7,894 nucleotides of DNA, taken from assembly GCA_012515885.1 (NCBI GenBank), contig JAAYXN010000344.1:1-7894 (forward strand), read 5' to 3'. The notes below the pieces were generated by a model. That model saw only the letters and a list, made by a program, of their open reading frames with translations. It did no database searches and was not told the origin of the DNA. The stretch comes from Rhodococcus sp. (in: high G+C Gram-positive bacteria) (lineage in GTDB: Bacteria > Actinomycetota > Actinomycetes > Mycobacteriales > Mycobacteriaceae). The translations under genes and the position numbers were made by a program. Shown one piece after another: positions 1 through 5,933 of the stretch; within the stretch, counting starts at the first letter, position 1; every line of letters starts with the position of its first letter.

Positions 1-1449
1 CAGGAGTCGGCGGCAGCCAAGCGCGTCGACGTGCGCGAACAGCTCGTCGCCGCTGATCCGGACCGATGGGTTGTGATCGACGCAGAGCAGTCTCGTCGCG
101 AACGAGCAGCGGCAACCTTGGACGCGTGCGTTGCGGGAGCCGACCGAATCTGGGGCGCGGTGCTGCCGTCCGAGCGCGACACCGGGCGCAAAGGGCACTG
201 CGAAATTCTGATCCGGGACGTCGACCACGGCGGCTACATCCCCGTGATCGTGGTCAACCACAAAGTTACCGATCCCGGGCGTGGCGCGGTCACGTCGAGC
301 ATGTTCGAGTGGGAACCCACCGTCGACGAGACGCGGAAGCCGCGCAGCCAGATTCGCGATCAGATGCGGGTCGCGCAGATCTACCGGATGTTGGAGCGGC
401 ACTCGCTCGCCTCGCCTGCTGTCGTCGGCGGCGCGATCGGGTACGGCGGAGACTGCATCTACGTGCACGACCTCACCGGGATTCTCGACGACTACGACGA
501 GCGGTTCGCCGATCGCATCGCCGTGGCCCGCGGGGAGTTGGATACGAAGCCGTCGCAGATCGGGGAATGCCGTTCGTGCCCATGGTGGCCGGGCTGCAAG
601 GAGCAGCTGACCGAATCCCGTGACGTCAGCCTGGTGGCGACCGGGTCCCGGGCAACCCTGTTGCGCGAGCGCGGTTGCTACACCATCGACGACCTGGCGG
701 CCTGGGACGACGAACCCATCGAGGACTGGCCGCACGGCGATTTCGCCGACGCCGTGATCACCGCCAAAGCGTGGCTGGCGGGCGCACCGCTCGTGCGCCG
801 CGTCGAGAAGATTCAGGTGGTGCGGGCCGACATCGAAGTGGACGTCGACATGGAGAGCTACCAGGAACACGGCGCGTACCTGTGGGGAACGCTGCTCAAC
901 ACCGGGGACGTGTCCGTGTACCGGCCTTTCGCCACCTGGGAGCCGCTACCGACCGACGACGAGGGACGAGCCTTCGCGGAATTCTGGACCTGGCTGATGG
1001 CCGAACGTGCCGCCGCCGCCGCGACCGGAAAGACGTTCGCTGCCTACTGCTATTCGCGTGCTGCCGAGGACAAATGGCTCCTCGATTCGGCGAAGCGTTT
1101 CGCCGGCATGCCCGGCATCCCCACCAAGGCGGAAATCCGCGAATTCATCGACAGCCCACAGTGGGTGGACATCTATCAAGCGGTGAGCGAGCAGTTCGTC
1201 TGCCCCAACGGCAAGGGTCTCAAGAAGATCGCACCCGTCGCCGGGTTCCACTGGCGTGACGACGAGGCCGGCGGTGAAGCGTCGATGGGCTGGTACCGCG
1301 AGGCCGTCGGCTACGACGGAGACGTGGACGTCAGCCAGCGTCAACGCATCCTCGAATACAACGAGGACGACGTCATCGCCACCAAAGTTCTGCGCGAATG
1401 GATGAGTGACCGGGCGGAGCAGGAGATCCCGATGGCCGAAGGCCTGTGA
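1..1449 (+). CDS. TM0106-family RecB/Cas4-like nuclease with C-terminal RNase H-like exonuclease domain (5' end missing)
   Basis: The frame is open from base 1, so the true start lies to the left; a GTG at 31 is internal. 482 residues are visible, numbered here from base 1. The N-terminal half resembles the RecB/Cas4 nuclease fold: an acidic residue in GHCE (E68), then a beta-strand ending VVNHK (86-88), and a cysteine cluster C-x2-C-x5-C (C190, C193, C199) like the 4Fe-4S cluster of Cas4/AddB nucleases; its fourth cysteine is probably upstream. The C-terminal half carries DEDD exonuclease motifs: D-M-E (283-285) and YNEDDV (453-458). This order of domains is that of the TM0106 family, whose cellular role is unknown to me; DNA processing or repair is inferred. 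Oddity: the acidic-x-Lys triplet expected in the first nuclease domain reads N-H-K. The gene converges on the methyltransferase, 24 bp between stop codons. Confidence 0.88.
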   Translation, partial: QESAAAKRVDVREQLVAADPDRWVVIDAEQSRRERAAATLDACVAGADRIWGAVLPSERDTGRKGHCEILIRDVDHGGYIPVIVVNHKVTDPGRGAVTSSMFEWEPTVDETRKPRSQIRDQMRVAQIYRMLERHSLASPAVVGGAIGYGGDCIYVHDLTGILDDYDERFADRIAVARGELDTKPSQIGECRSCPWWPGCKEQLTESRDVSLVATGSRATLLRERGCYTIDDLAAWDDEPIEDWPHGDFADAVITAKAWLAGAPLVRRVEKIQVVRADIEVDVDMESYQEHGAYLWGTLLNTGDVSVYRPFATWEPLPTDDEGRAFAEFWTWLMAERAAAAATGKTFAAYCYSRAAEDKWLLDSAKRFAGMPGIPTKAEIREFIDSPQWVDIYQAVSEQFVCPNGKGLKKIAPVAGFHWRDDEAGGEASMGWYREAVGYDGDVDVSQRQRILEYNEDDVIATKVLREWMSDRAEQEIPMAEGL

Positions 1450-1485
1450 GCGCTTAACGAGTGCAGAGACTCGCTACTCACGCAC
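1446..1485. terminator. Imperfect hairpin between convergent genes, probable bidirectional terminator
   Basis: The inner stem is CGAGT (1458-1462) / ACTCG (1469-1473) with loop GCAGAG. An outer stem GTGAG (1446-1450) / CTCAC (1477-1481) is separated from it by an asymmetric internal loop. It overlaps both stop codons: TGA at 1447-1449 of the nuclease gene and the methyltransferase stop at 1474-1476. There is no clear T-tract, as is common for actinobacterial terminators. The terminator role is inferred from position and symmetry. Confidence 0.55.
1457..1485 (+). repeat. Dispersed hairpin repeat, copy 1
   Basis: This 29-nt block matches 2142-2170 at 25 of 29 positions by hand count. The first 18 nt are identical (ACGAGTGCAGAGACTCGC), and the last 7 are also identical (CACGCAC). 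The two copies lie in the same orientation, one at each end of the methyltransferase gene. The core is itself an inverted repeat. Confidence 0.7.
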
Positions 1486-2100
1486 AGGGGGAGTGGCGTG
1501 GCCGATGGACATTGCCCCGAGAGGCTTGGGCACGGACTCTTCGTAGAACGTGTCGAGTTCCTGGATGTCGAAGCCTGCGGTGGTCAGGAAAGTGGGAATG
1601 TCGCGAGTGAGGTGGCAACCACCGGCGACGGTTTTCTGGATGGGCTCGAGGCGACGTTGCCAGCGCCTGACACCTGCGTCGGGGGCGAGGCCGTGTTCCG
1701 CGAAATGCAGCGTGCCACCGGGTTTGAGGACGCGCCGCACCTCGGCGAGCGCGGCATCGAGATCGGGGATGGTGCACATCGTCCAGGTCGACAGGACGGT
1801 GTCGAACGTGTCGTCCGGGAAGGGCAGGGATTGCCCGTCGAGCCCGGATCGTTCGACTGTGACTGGTGATTCCGCCAACCGCTCGCTCGCCAGCTTCCAG
1901 CCGACGTCGGACGGTTCCACGGCGCTCACCGACGTCACGGCGGAAGGATAGAACGGGACGTTCAGACCCGAGCCGAAACCGATCTCCATCACCTGACCGT
2001 GCAAACCGGCGCAGGCGCGCTGCCGGTTCGGCCCGGTCATCTTGATCCCGCAGCTGATGTTCACGAGCCGCGGAACGATTTGGTCACCGTACAAACCCAT
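1474..2100 (-). CDS. Class I SAM-dependent methyltransferase, METTL7/TMT1-like small-molecule type
   Basis: 208 aa, the usual length for a stand-alone methyltransferase domain. Motif I is E39-I-G-F-G-S-G45, with an acidic residue E62 ending the second strand and likely contacting the SAM ribose. D100 lies in the DDTFD segment, and a post-motif KPGGT (126-130) precedes strand 5. The segment GGCHLTRDI (160-168) near the C-terminus recalls the GCNLTRE region of animal METTL7/TMT1 thiol methyltransferases, so a small-molecule acceptor is more likely than RNA or protein. The substrate cannot be read from sequence. The ATG is supported by a strong AGGAGG (2107-2112) with 6 nt spacing. The gene follows the SDR gene on the same strand, but three hairpins in the 86-bp gap argue against simple read-through. 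UbiE/Methyltransf_11-type is the general alternative label. Confidence 0.93.
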   Translation of the reverse strand: MGLYGDQIVPRLVNISCGIKMTGPNRQRACAGLHGQVMEIGFGSGLNVPFYPSAVTSVSAVEPSDVGWKLASERLAESPVTVERSGLDGQSLPFPDDTFDTVLSTWTMCTIPDLDAALAEVRRVLKPGGTLHFAEHGLAPDAGVRRWQRRLEPIQKTVAGGCHLTRDIPTFLTTAGFDIQELDTFYEESVPKPLGAMSIGHATPPVRE

Positions 2101-2106
2101 TGGGAT

Positions 2107-2112
2107 CCTCCT
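2107..2112 (-). promoter_or_regulatory. Strong ribosome binding site of the methyltransferase gene
   Basis: AGGAGG on the minus strand with 6 nt to the ATG at 2098-2100. It fixes the start. On the mRNA it directly follows the small hairpin at 2113-2130, so folding there could influence ribosome access (inference). Confidence 0.75.
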
Positions 2113-2130
2113 GAGGGCGCTTCGCGCCTC
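2113..2130 (-). other. Small GC-rich hairpin abutting the methyltransferase ribosome binding site
   Basis: On the minus strand the stem is GGCGC / GCGCC closed by a GAA triloop, with flanking GA/TC pairs beyond one bulged C. It is the last of three hairpins between the SDR and methyltransferase genes and ends at the base before AGGAGG. It may protect the 5' end of a processed mRNA or affect translation; neither is shown by the sequence. Confidence 0.4.
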
Positions 2131-2171
2131 GTGCGTGGCCTACGAGTGCAGAGACTCGCGGGCCACGCACG
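2130..2171. terminator. Long two-part hairpin between SDR and methyltransferase genes
   Basis: The outer arms CGTGCGTGGCC (2130-2140) and GGCCACGCACG (2161-2171) are a perfect 11-bp inverted repeat. Inside, after a 2-nt by 2-nt internal loop, is the stem CGAGT (2143-2147) / ACTCG (2154-2158) with loop GCAGAG. It lies 16 nt past the SDR stop codon. There is no T-tract. Likely a rho-independent-like terminator or mRNA stabiliser for the SDR transcript. Confidence 0.7.
2142..2170 (+). repeat. Dispersed hairpin repeat, copy 2
   Basis: Second copy of the block at 1457-1485 (25 of 29 identical, 18-nt core identical). Here the outer arms pair perfectly with upstream sequence, giving a much stronger fold than copy 1. 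Confidence 0.7.
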
Positions 2172-2172
2172 G

Positions 2173-2185
2173 GCGACGGAGTCGC
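2173..2185. terminator. Short hairpin immediately after the SDR stop codon
   Basis: GCGAC (2173-2177) / GTCGC (2181-2185) with a 3-nt loop, one base from the TAA stop (2187-2189 on the minus strand). With the long hairpin behind it, it forms a tandem terminator-like arrangement. Confidence 0.4.
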
Positions 2186-2186
2186 T

Positions 2187-2954
2187 TTACCGAGGTGCCA
2201 TGCGGAGCGCACCATCCATACGAATGGTCTCACCGTTGAGGTAGTCGTGCTCGGTGATCATCTGAACGAGCTGCGCGTACTCGGCCGGGTTGCCGAGACG
2301 CGACGGGAACGGAACACCAGCTTCGAGACCGGCGCGGTACTCGTCGGTCACGCCCGCAAGCATCGGGGTGTCGATGATGCCGGGGGCGATGGTGTTGACG
2401 CGGATCCCGAACTGCGCCAGGTCACGTGCGGCGGGAACGGTCATGCCGTGCACGCCACCCTTCGATGCGGAGTACGCGATCTGCCCGATCTGGCCCTCGA
2501 ATGCGGCCACGGACGCGGTGTTGACGACGACGCCGCGCTGTCCCGAGTCGTCGACGGTCTCGGTCTTGGAGATGGCTTCGGCTGCGAGGCGCATGACGTT
2601 GAACGTGCCGAGCAGGTTGACTGTGATCACTGTGCGGAAGAGGTCCAGGTCGTGCGGACCCTTCTTCGACAGGATGCGTCCGGCCCAGCCGACGCCCGCG
2701 CAGTTGACGACGATGCGCAGCGCCACGTCCGCCTCGGCGATCTTCTCGAGGGCGGCCTTGACGTCCTCTTCGCTGGTGACGTCGCCGGGGATGAGGGTGA
2801 CGCCCGCGGGGACGTTGTCACCGGCCCGTTCGATGGACTGCGCCAGATCCAGTCCGAAGACGGTGGCTCCCGCGTCGGCGAGACGCTTGGCGGTGGCGGC
2901 TCCGAGACCCGAAGCGCCTCCTGTGACCAGTGCGGCGGTTCCCTGAATTTCCAC
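2187..2954 (-). CDS. SDR-family NAD(P)-dependent dehydrogenase, short-chain 3-hydroxyacyl-CoA dehydrogenase-like
   Basis: Classical SDR; numbering here is from the outer GTG at 2960 (257 aa). Features: cofactor motif TGGASGLG (13-20); D38 after strand 2, which favours NAD+ over NADP+; NCAG (86-89); catalytic tetrad N115, S150, Y163, K167 in the YSASK motif; and PG (193-194). All key residues are present. The overall pattern resembles type II (HSD10-like) 3-hydroxyacyl-CoA dehydrogenases of fatty-acid beta-oxidation; the exact substrate is inferred. Start choice: the outer GTG (2958-2960) directly abuts AGGA, leaving no spacing, whereas the GTG two codons in (2952-2954) sits 5 nt from AGGAG and gives the family-like N-terminus MEIQGTAALVTGG, so 2954 is preferred (255 aa). 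It lies 60 bp downstream of the hydrolase gene on the same strand, so partial co-transcription is possible. Confidence 0.95.
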   Translation of the reverse strand: MEIQGTAALVTGGASGLGAATAKRLADAGATVFGLDLAQSIERAGDNVPAGVTLIPGDVTSEEDVKAALEKIAEADVALRIVVNCAGVGWAGRILSKKGPHDLDLFRTVITVNLLGTFNVMRLAAEAISKTETVDDSGQRGVVVNTASVAAFEGQIGQIAYSASKGGVHGMTVPAARDLAQFGIRVNTIAPGIIDTPMLAGVTDEYRAGLEAGVPFPSRLGNPAEYAQLVQMITEHDYLNGETIRMDGALRMAPR

Positions 2955-2975
2955 GTTCACTCCTCGTAATTCATG

Positions 2976-2992
2976 ATGGTGACTTGCACCAT
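2976..2992. promoter_or_regulatory. 17-bp inverted repeat upstream of the SDR gene, possible operator
   Basis: ATGGTG (2976-2981), a 5-nt spacer ACTTG, then CACCAT (2987-2992). It lies in the short gap between the hydrolase stop and the SDR start, 21 bp before the preferred GTG. Size and symmetry suit a dimeric regulator such as a TetR- or GntR-type repressor of lipid genes, but no regulator gene is visible in the window. It could also form an RNA hairpin. Confidence 0.4.
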
Positions 2993-3014
2993 AACCCGCA
3001 CAGAAAGTGACTGC

Positions 3015-4754
3015 TCACCCGGTCACAGGAAGAACCAGCGGTCCGGAACCGTCGCTGAACAGCGTCACCGTGGTGGATTCGAGCCCACCGCGAAAACTGA
3101 CGTCTCCGCCGGCCACTTCCAGGCGGATCGAGTGCCCGGTGTCGAACCGGTGCACGATGGCAGGCAACGTGATCGGGACCGGTGCGGCCTGGTCGGTGAT
3201 GCGTACCGGAATGGTCAGTCCGTTGATCAGACTGGCGCTGCCGTCGGGCGCCACGTCGTAGAGCTTCAGAAACACCACGGGTTCGCCCGGCGACTGCACG
3301 TGCAGCGTGATTGCGGGGGCTCCGACTAAGTCGAGTGGCTCCGGCAGCGGTGGTGTTGTCCACGCGGCGTGCGTACCGGGTAGCGCCGCCGTCGGCACGG
3401 GTACGGACGGGTCGACGTTGGGGGCTTCGAGTCCGGTCGGCAGCCCTGCGGGCCCTGTCGTGATGGTTCGCGCACCCGCGTCGGGGAAGTGGATTTCGTG
3501 GCCAGTGCCGACTGGGTAGTCCTCGCTCGTGGCGTACGCGGGTTCGGCATTTCCGTTGTATTCCACCCAGTTTCGGAAGTAGGCAAACTGTGGCCCGGTG
3601 TCGACGCCGGTGTCTTTCAGGTGGTGGTCGAACCAGTCGAAGATGCGCCCGGTTTCGTATTGGGTGTTCGGATCGGGTGCCGTGTGGCTGAACTCGCCGG
3701 GTGCCGGGGCGCGGTGGCTGTGACCCCAGGAATGCCAGATCATCTTGGTTTCGACGCCCCTTGCCCGCAGTGCTTCGTAGGTCGCGGTCGCCTCGTTCAA
3801 ATCGAACAAGGTGTCCTGTTGGCCCTGTGCGAGCAGGACGGGAACATTGATTCTGTCGACGTAGCTGACCACCGAATGCTCACGGAACGTCGCGGTGACC
3901 TGTGGGTCCACAGTCCCCAGCACGGTTGCCTGCGCGAACGCAGTGCAGACGAACGGCAGGTAGTTCGGGCATCCCTCGGCGCGTGCGGGGTCTGTCAGGT
4001 AGCCGGCTGCCCGGGGGTTGACGACACCGCTCGCGAAGAAGAGGGACGAGTACAGCACCTTCGCCGCCCCTGGCGCCGACGTGGACACCCCCGATGTGAC
4101 AGACGTGCCGTTGGGGGTGAGCGAATACGACAGGTCGTTCCAGGTGTTCATCGGGACGATGGTGTCGATGCGGGGATCGGTGGCGGCAGCGGCGAATTGG
4201 ACTCCGCCGCCGTAAGAAGTACCGATCATCCCGACTCGGGGGTCGTGAGTGGAGGCGTTGCCATGATGATCGGTCGTATCGCGCACGATCACGTCGGGCA
4301 ATGAAAAGGGTTGCGTGAGTGCGGTGTCGGAGAATCCGATTCCGTCGGCTCCGCCGAGGAAGCTGACCAGCTGCGCGGCAGCACGGCCGTCGTAGTCAGG
4401 GCTGTCGAGGGAGATCTTGCAGGACGAACCCCCGAACCCGAGTCCGGAATAGGTCAGTACCGCATAGCCATTCATGGCCGCGGTTCGAGCGAGGGGAACT
4501 TGGTCCTGGTACGAGCCACCGAAACCGTTGGTGGTCAAGATCGCCGGGACCCGCTCGACTGGGGACGCGGTATCGGGAATGAACAGTTTCCCGACGATGG
4601 TGCAGCGCTGTGAATTATCCGGTCCGACCTGGACGGAGAAGTGCAGTAGCTGCTCCGAATATCCGGGCGGCTGAGCGGTCGAGAGTGGTGAGGCACCCAC
4701 CACCGAGACCACGAACAGAACCGAGACTGCCAGCGCGCGGAGTAATCGGCGCAT
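3015..4754 (-). CDS. Secreted CocE/NonD-like alpha/beta hydrolase with C-terminal PepX_C-like beta domain
   Basis: 579 aa from the ATG at 4752-4754. Residues 1-27 form a Sec signal peptide: RRLLR, a hydrophobic core, and cleavage near STA/QPP. No lipobox is seen, so the product is probably released or wall-associated. The alpha/beta hydrolase core spans about 35-385: NGFGG loop (76-80), nucleophile S180 in GTSYG, acid D314 in GQQD, and catalytic His in the GHSH segment (345 or 347). Residues about 385-579 are beta-rich like the jelly-roll C-terminal domain of X-Pro dipeptidyl peptidase/CocE esterases. The substrate, an ester or a peptide, is not predictable. C51, C112, C262 and C270 could form disulfides outside the cell. 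A GAGGG lies 11 nt before the ATG. The frame is open further upstream to 4997, but that part lacks a plausible N-terminus and overlaps the divergent gene. Confidence 0.93.
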   Translation of the reverse strand: MRRLLRALAVSVLFVVSVVGASPLSTAQPPGYSEQLLHFSVQVGPDNSQRCTIVGKLFIPDTASPVERVPAILTTNGFGGSYQDQVPLARTAAMNGYAVLTYSGLGFGGSSCKISLDSPDYDGRAAAQLVSFLGGADGIGFSDTALTQPFSLPDVIVRDTTDHHGNASTHDPRVGMIGTSYGGGVQFAAAATDPRIDTIVPMNTWNDLSYSLTPNGTSVTSGVSTSAPGAAKVLYSSLFFASGVVNPRAAGYLTDPARAEGCPNYLPFVCTAFAQATVLGTVDPQVTATFREHSVVSYVDRINVPVLLAQGQQDTLFDLNEATATYEALRARGVETKMIWHSWGHSHRAPAPGEFSHTAPDPNTQYETGRIFDWFDHHLKDTGVDTGPQFAYFRNWVEYNGNAEPAYATSEDYPVGTGHEIHFPDAGARTITTGPAGLPTGLEAPNVDPSVPVPTAALPGTHAAWTTPPLPEPLDLVGAPAITLHVQSPGEPVVFLKLYDVAPDGSASLINGLTIPVRITDQAAPVPITLPAIVHRFDTGHSIRLEVAGGDVSFRGGLESTTVTLFSDGSGPLVLPVTG

Positions 4755-4807
4755 GATGCACCCAACCCTCGTATCGGTGTGAAACCGTCTGTACTCGAAG
4801 GGTAGTC

Positions 4808-4857
4808 GCATCGGCCGTTGTCCGTCCCCGTAACGCCGGACTCGCACACGCCGATGC
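4808..4857. promoter_or_regulatory. Spaced 8-bp inverted repeat in divergent promoter region
   Basis: GCATCGGC (4808-4815) and GCCGATGC (4850-4857) are perfect inverted copies 34 bp apart, in the 145-bp region between the divergent hydrolase and small secreted protein genes. This could be a paired regulator site, or chance in GC-rich DNA. I could not assign convincing -35/-10 boxes in this region. Confidence 0.25.
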
Positions 4858-4862
4858 ACTGA

Positions 4863-4874
4863 TCGAGATCTCGA
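4863..4874. promoter_or_regulatory. Perfect 12-bp palindrome in divergent promoter region
   Basis: TCGAGATCTCGA is perfectly self-complementary with no spacer, and ends 25 bp before the ATG of the first small secreted protein gene. The position would suit a repressor operator or an element overlapping the transcription start. The function is inferred. Confidence 0.35.
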
Positions 4875-4899
4875 CGCCACCACAATTTGGGAGTCATGA

Positions 4900-5403
4900 A
4901 TGCGCACAGCACGACGCTTGCAGCTCGGATTTCTCGGCACCATCGCCACGATCGGCTTGACGGCCGGTATGGCACCGACGGCGACCGCCGCGCCCATCCA
5001 ACCGGTGATCGGTCCGGCGCCCGTTTCCGTCTACCAGATTCCGGCCGTCGGGCTGGGAGTCAGCGGACTCGTCATCCCCGGCCCCTACGCGGCTGGAGTT
5101 CACGCATCGACCACTCCGGTGCGCGGCGAAACCACGTTCTCGGTTCCGTTCAGCCCGTCGACATGCGCGACCACGGCGAGAGACGTATTCGTCCATGTCA
5201 ACTACGTCAACGTGACAACCGGTGACCGCGGAACAGCGGTTGTGAAGCCCTGCCCGAACTACCTCGAACCTGCCCCGAGCCACGTCACCGTGCACACCGG
5301 GTCCGGACCGGTCGCGTTCGCCGTGTCGGTCAAGGGTGCGCACTACAAGCCCAACGCCGGTCAGCCGTCGACGCTCGGCGTTGGTGGATTTATGGCCCCC
5401 TGA
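4900..5403 (+). CDS. Small exported protein of unknown family, tandem paralog 1
   Basis: 167 aa; the ATG has GGGAG (4889-4893) at 6 nt spacing. An N-terminal signal peptide (residues 1 to about 30, RTARR then a hydrophobic stretch, ending TATAA before PIQP) predicts Sec export. The mature part of about 137 residues is rich in V, G, P and T, probably all-beta, with two cysteines (in the STCATT and KPCPN segments), likely a disulfide. Recognisable segments are GPAPVSVYQ, RGETTF, HTGSGP and the C-terminus GVGGFMAP. It aligns without gaps to the next gene at about 71 of 133 positions (hand count). I do not recognise the family and assign no function. There is no membrane anchor or LPXTG after the signal. 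Divergent from the secreted hydrolase, so a shared envelope role is possible but unproven. Confidence 0.87.
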   Translation: MRTARRLQLGFLGTIATIGLTAGMAPTATAAPIQPVIGPAPVSVYQIPAVGLGVSGLVIPGPYAAGVHASTTPVRGETTFSVPFSPSTCATTARDVFVHVNYVNVTTGDRGTAVVKPCPNYLEPAPSHVTVHTGSGPVAFAVSVKGAHYKPNAGQPSTLGVGGFMAP

Positions 5404-5429
5404 CCTCGGGAATGAGGTTGAATCGGGGC

Positions 5430-5933
5430 ATGCCTGCCCTGAAACGACTGCGCGTGGCCGCACTGGGAGCCCTGACGGGCCTCGGTGCGGCCGTTGCATT
5501 TGCGGCGCCGGCCACCGCTGACCCTTTTGGTCCGGTGGTCGGCCCAGCGCCCATCCCCGTCTATCAGTTCGCAGCTTCGGGACTCTGGGTCAGTGGACTC
5601 CCGGTGCCTGGGGCGTATTCGGGGTCGCTGCTGGCCCAGGCCTCGGCGAGGCCCGGTGAGACCACCTTCTCGACCCACTTCAGTCCGCAGGTGTGCGGCA
5701 CGACGGCCGGTGGCGCGATGCTGCAGGTCAACTACCAGAACCTCGCCACCGGCGATCACGGGAGCACCCTTCTCAAGGCGTGCGACTACTTCCCGGACCC
5801 CGCGCCTACCCATGCCACAGTGCGCACCGGTTCGGGCCCGGTCGTGTTCGCCGTAGCAGTGACGAGCGCCAACCTTGCAACGAACAAGGGCCAACCCACC
5901 TTGCCCGGCGTGGGTGGGTTCGTAGCGCCCTAG
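5430..5933 (+). CDS. Small exported protein of unknown family, tandem paralog 2
   Basis: Paralog of the preceding gene, 26 bp downstream and probably in one operon. Two in-frame ATGs exist, 5412 and 5430. The second is preferred: it gives 167 aa, exactly the length of paralog 1, and a normal signal peptide (MPALKRLR, hydrophobic core, cleavage at ATA/DPFG). The first ATG has only GGGA directly abutting it, whereas GAGG at 5414-5417 lies 12 nt before the second. Conserved with paralog 1: PVVGPAPIPVYQ, PGETTF, both cysteines (QVCGTT and LKACDY), VNYQN, TGSGPV and the C-terminus GVGGFVAP. Differences concentrate in the segment GSLLAQASAR and around the second cysteine, which may be surface loops. 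Function unknown. About 53% identity means the duplication is not recent. Confidence 0.86.
   Translation: MPALKRLRVAALGALTGLGAAVAFAAPATADPFGPVVGPAPIPVYQFAASGLWVSGLPVPGAYSGSLLAQASARPGETTFSTHFSPQVCGTTAGGAMLQVNYQNLATGDHGSTLLKACDYFPDPAPTHATVRTGSGPVVFAVAVTSANLATNKGQPTLPGVGGFVAP

Noticed and set aside
66..1344. Several open frames inside the RecB-like gene on both strands
   Set aside because: They are Arg-rich shadows of the frame that carries the cysteine cluster and the YNEDDV motif.
1..1449. CRISPR association suggested by the Cas4-like domain
   Set aside because: No direct-repeat array or other cas gene is present, and TM0106-family proteins are not generally tied to CRISPR loci.
2247..2969. 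Long plus-strand frame antisense to the SDR gene
   Set aside because: It mirrors a complete SDR with all catalytic residues; long antisense frames are expected in GC-rich DNA, and the translation shows no domain.
4755..4997. N-terminal extension of the hydrolase frame beyond the ATG at 4754
   Set aside because: The added residues have no signal-peptide character, would bury the clear signal peptide MRRLLRALAV inside the protein, and overlap the divergent exported-protein gene that has a good ribosome binding site.
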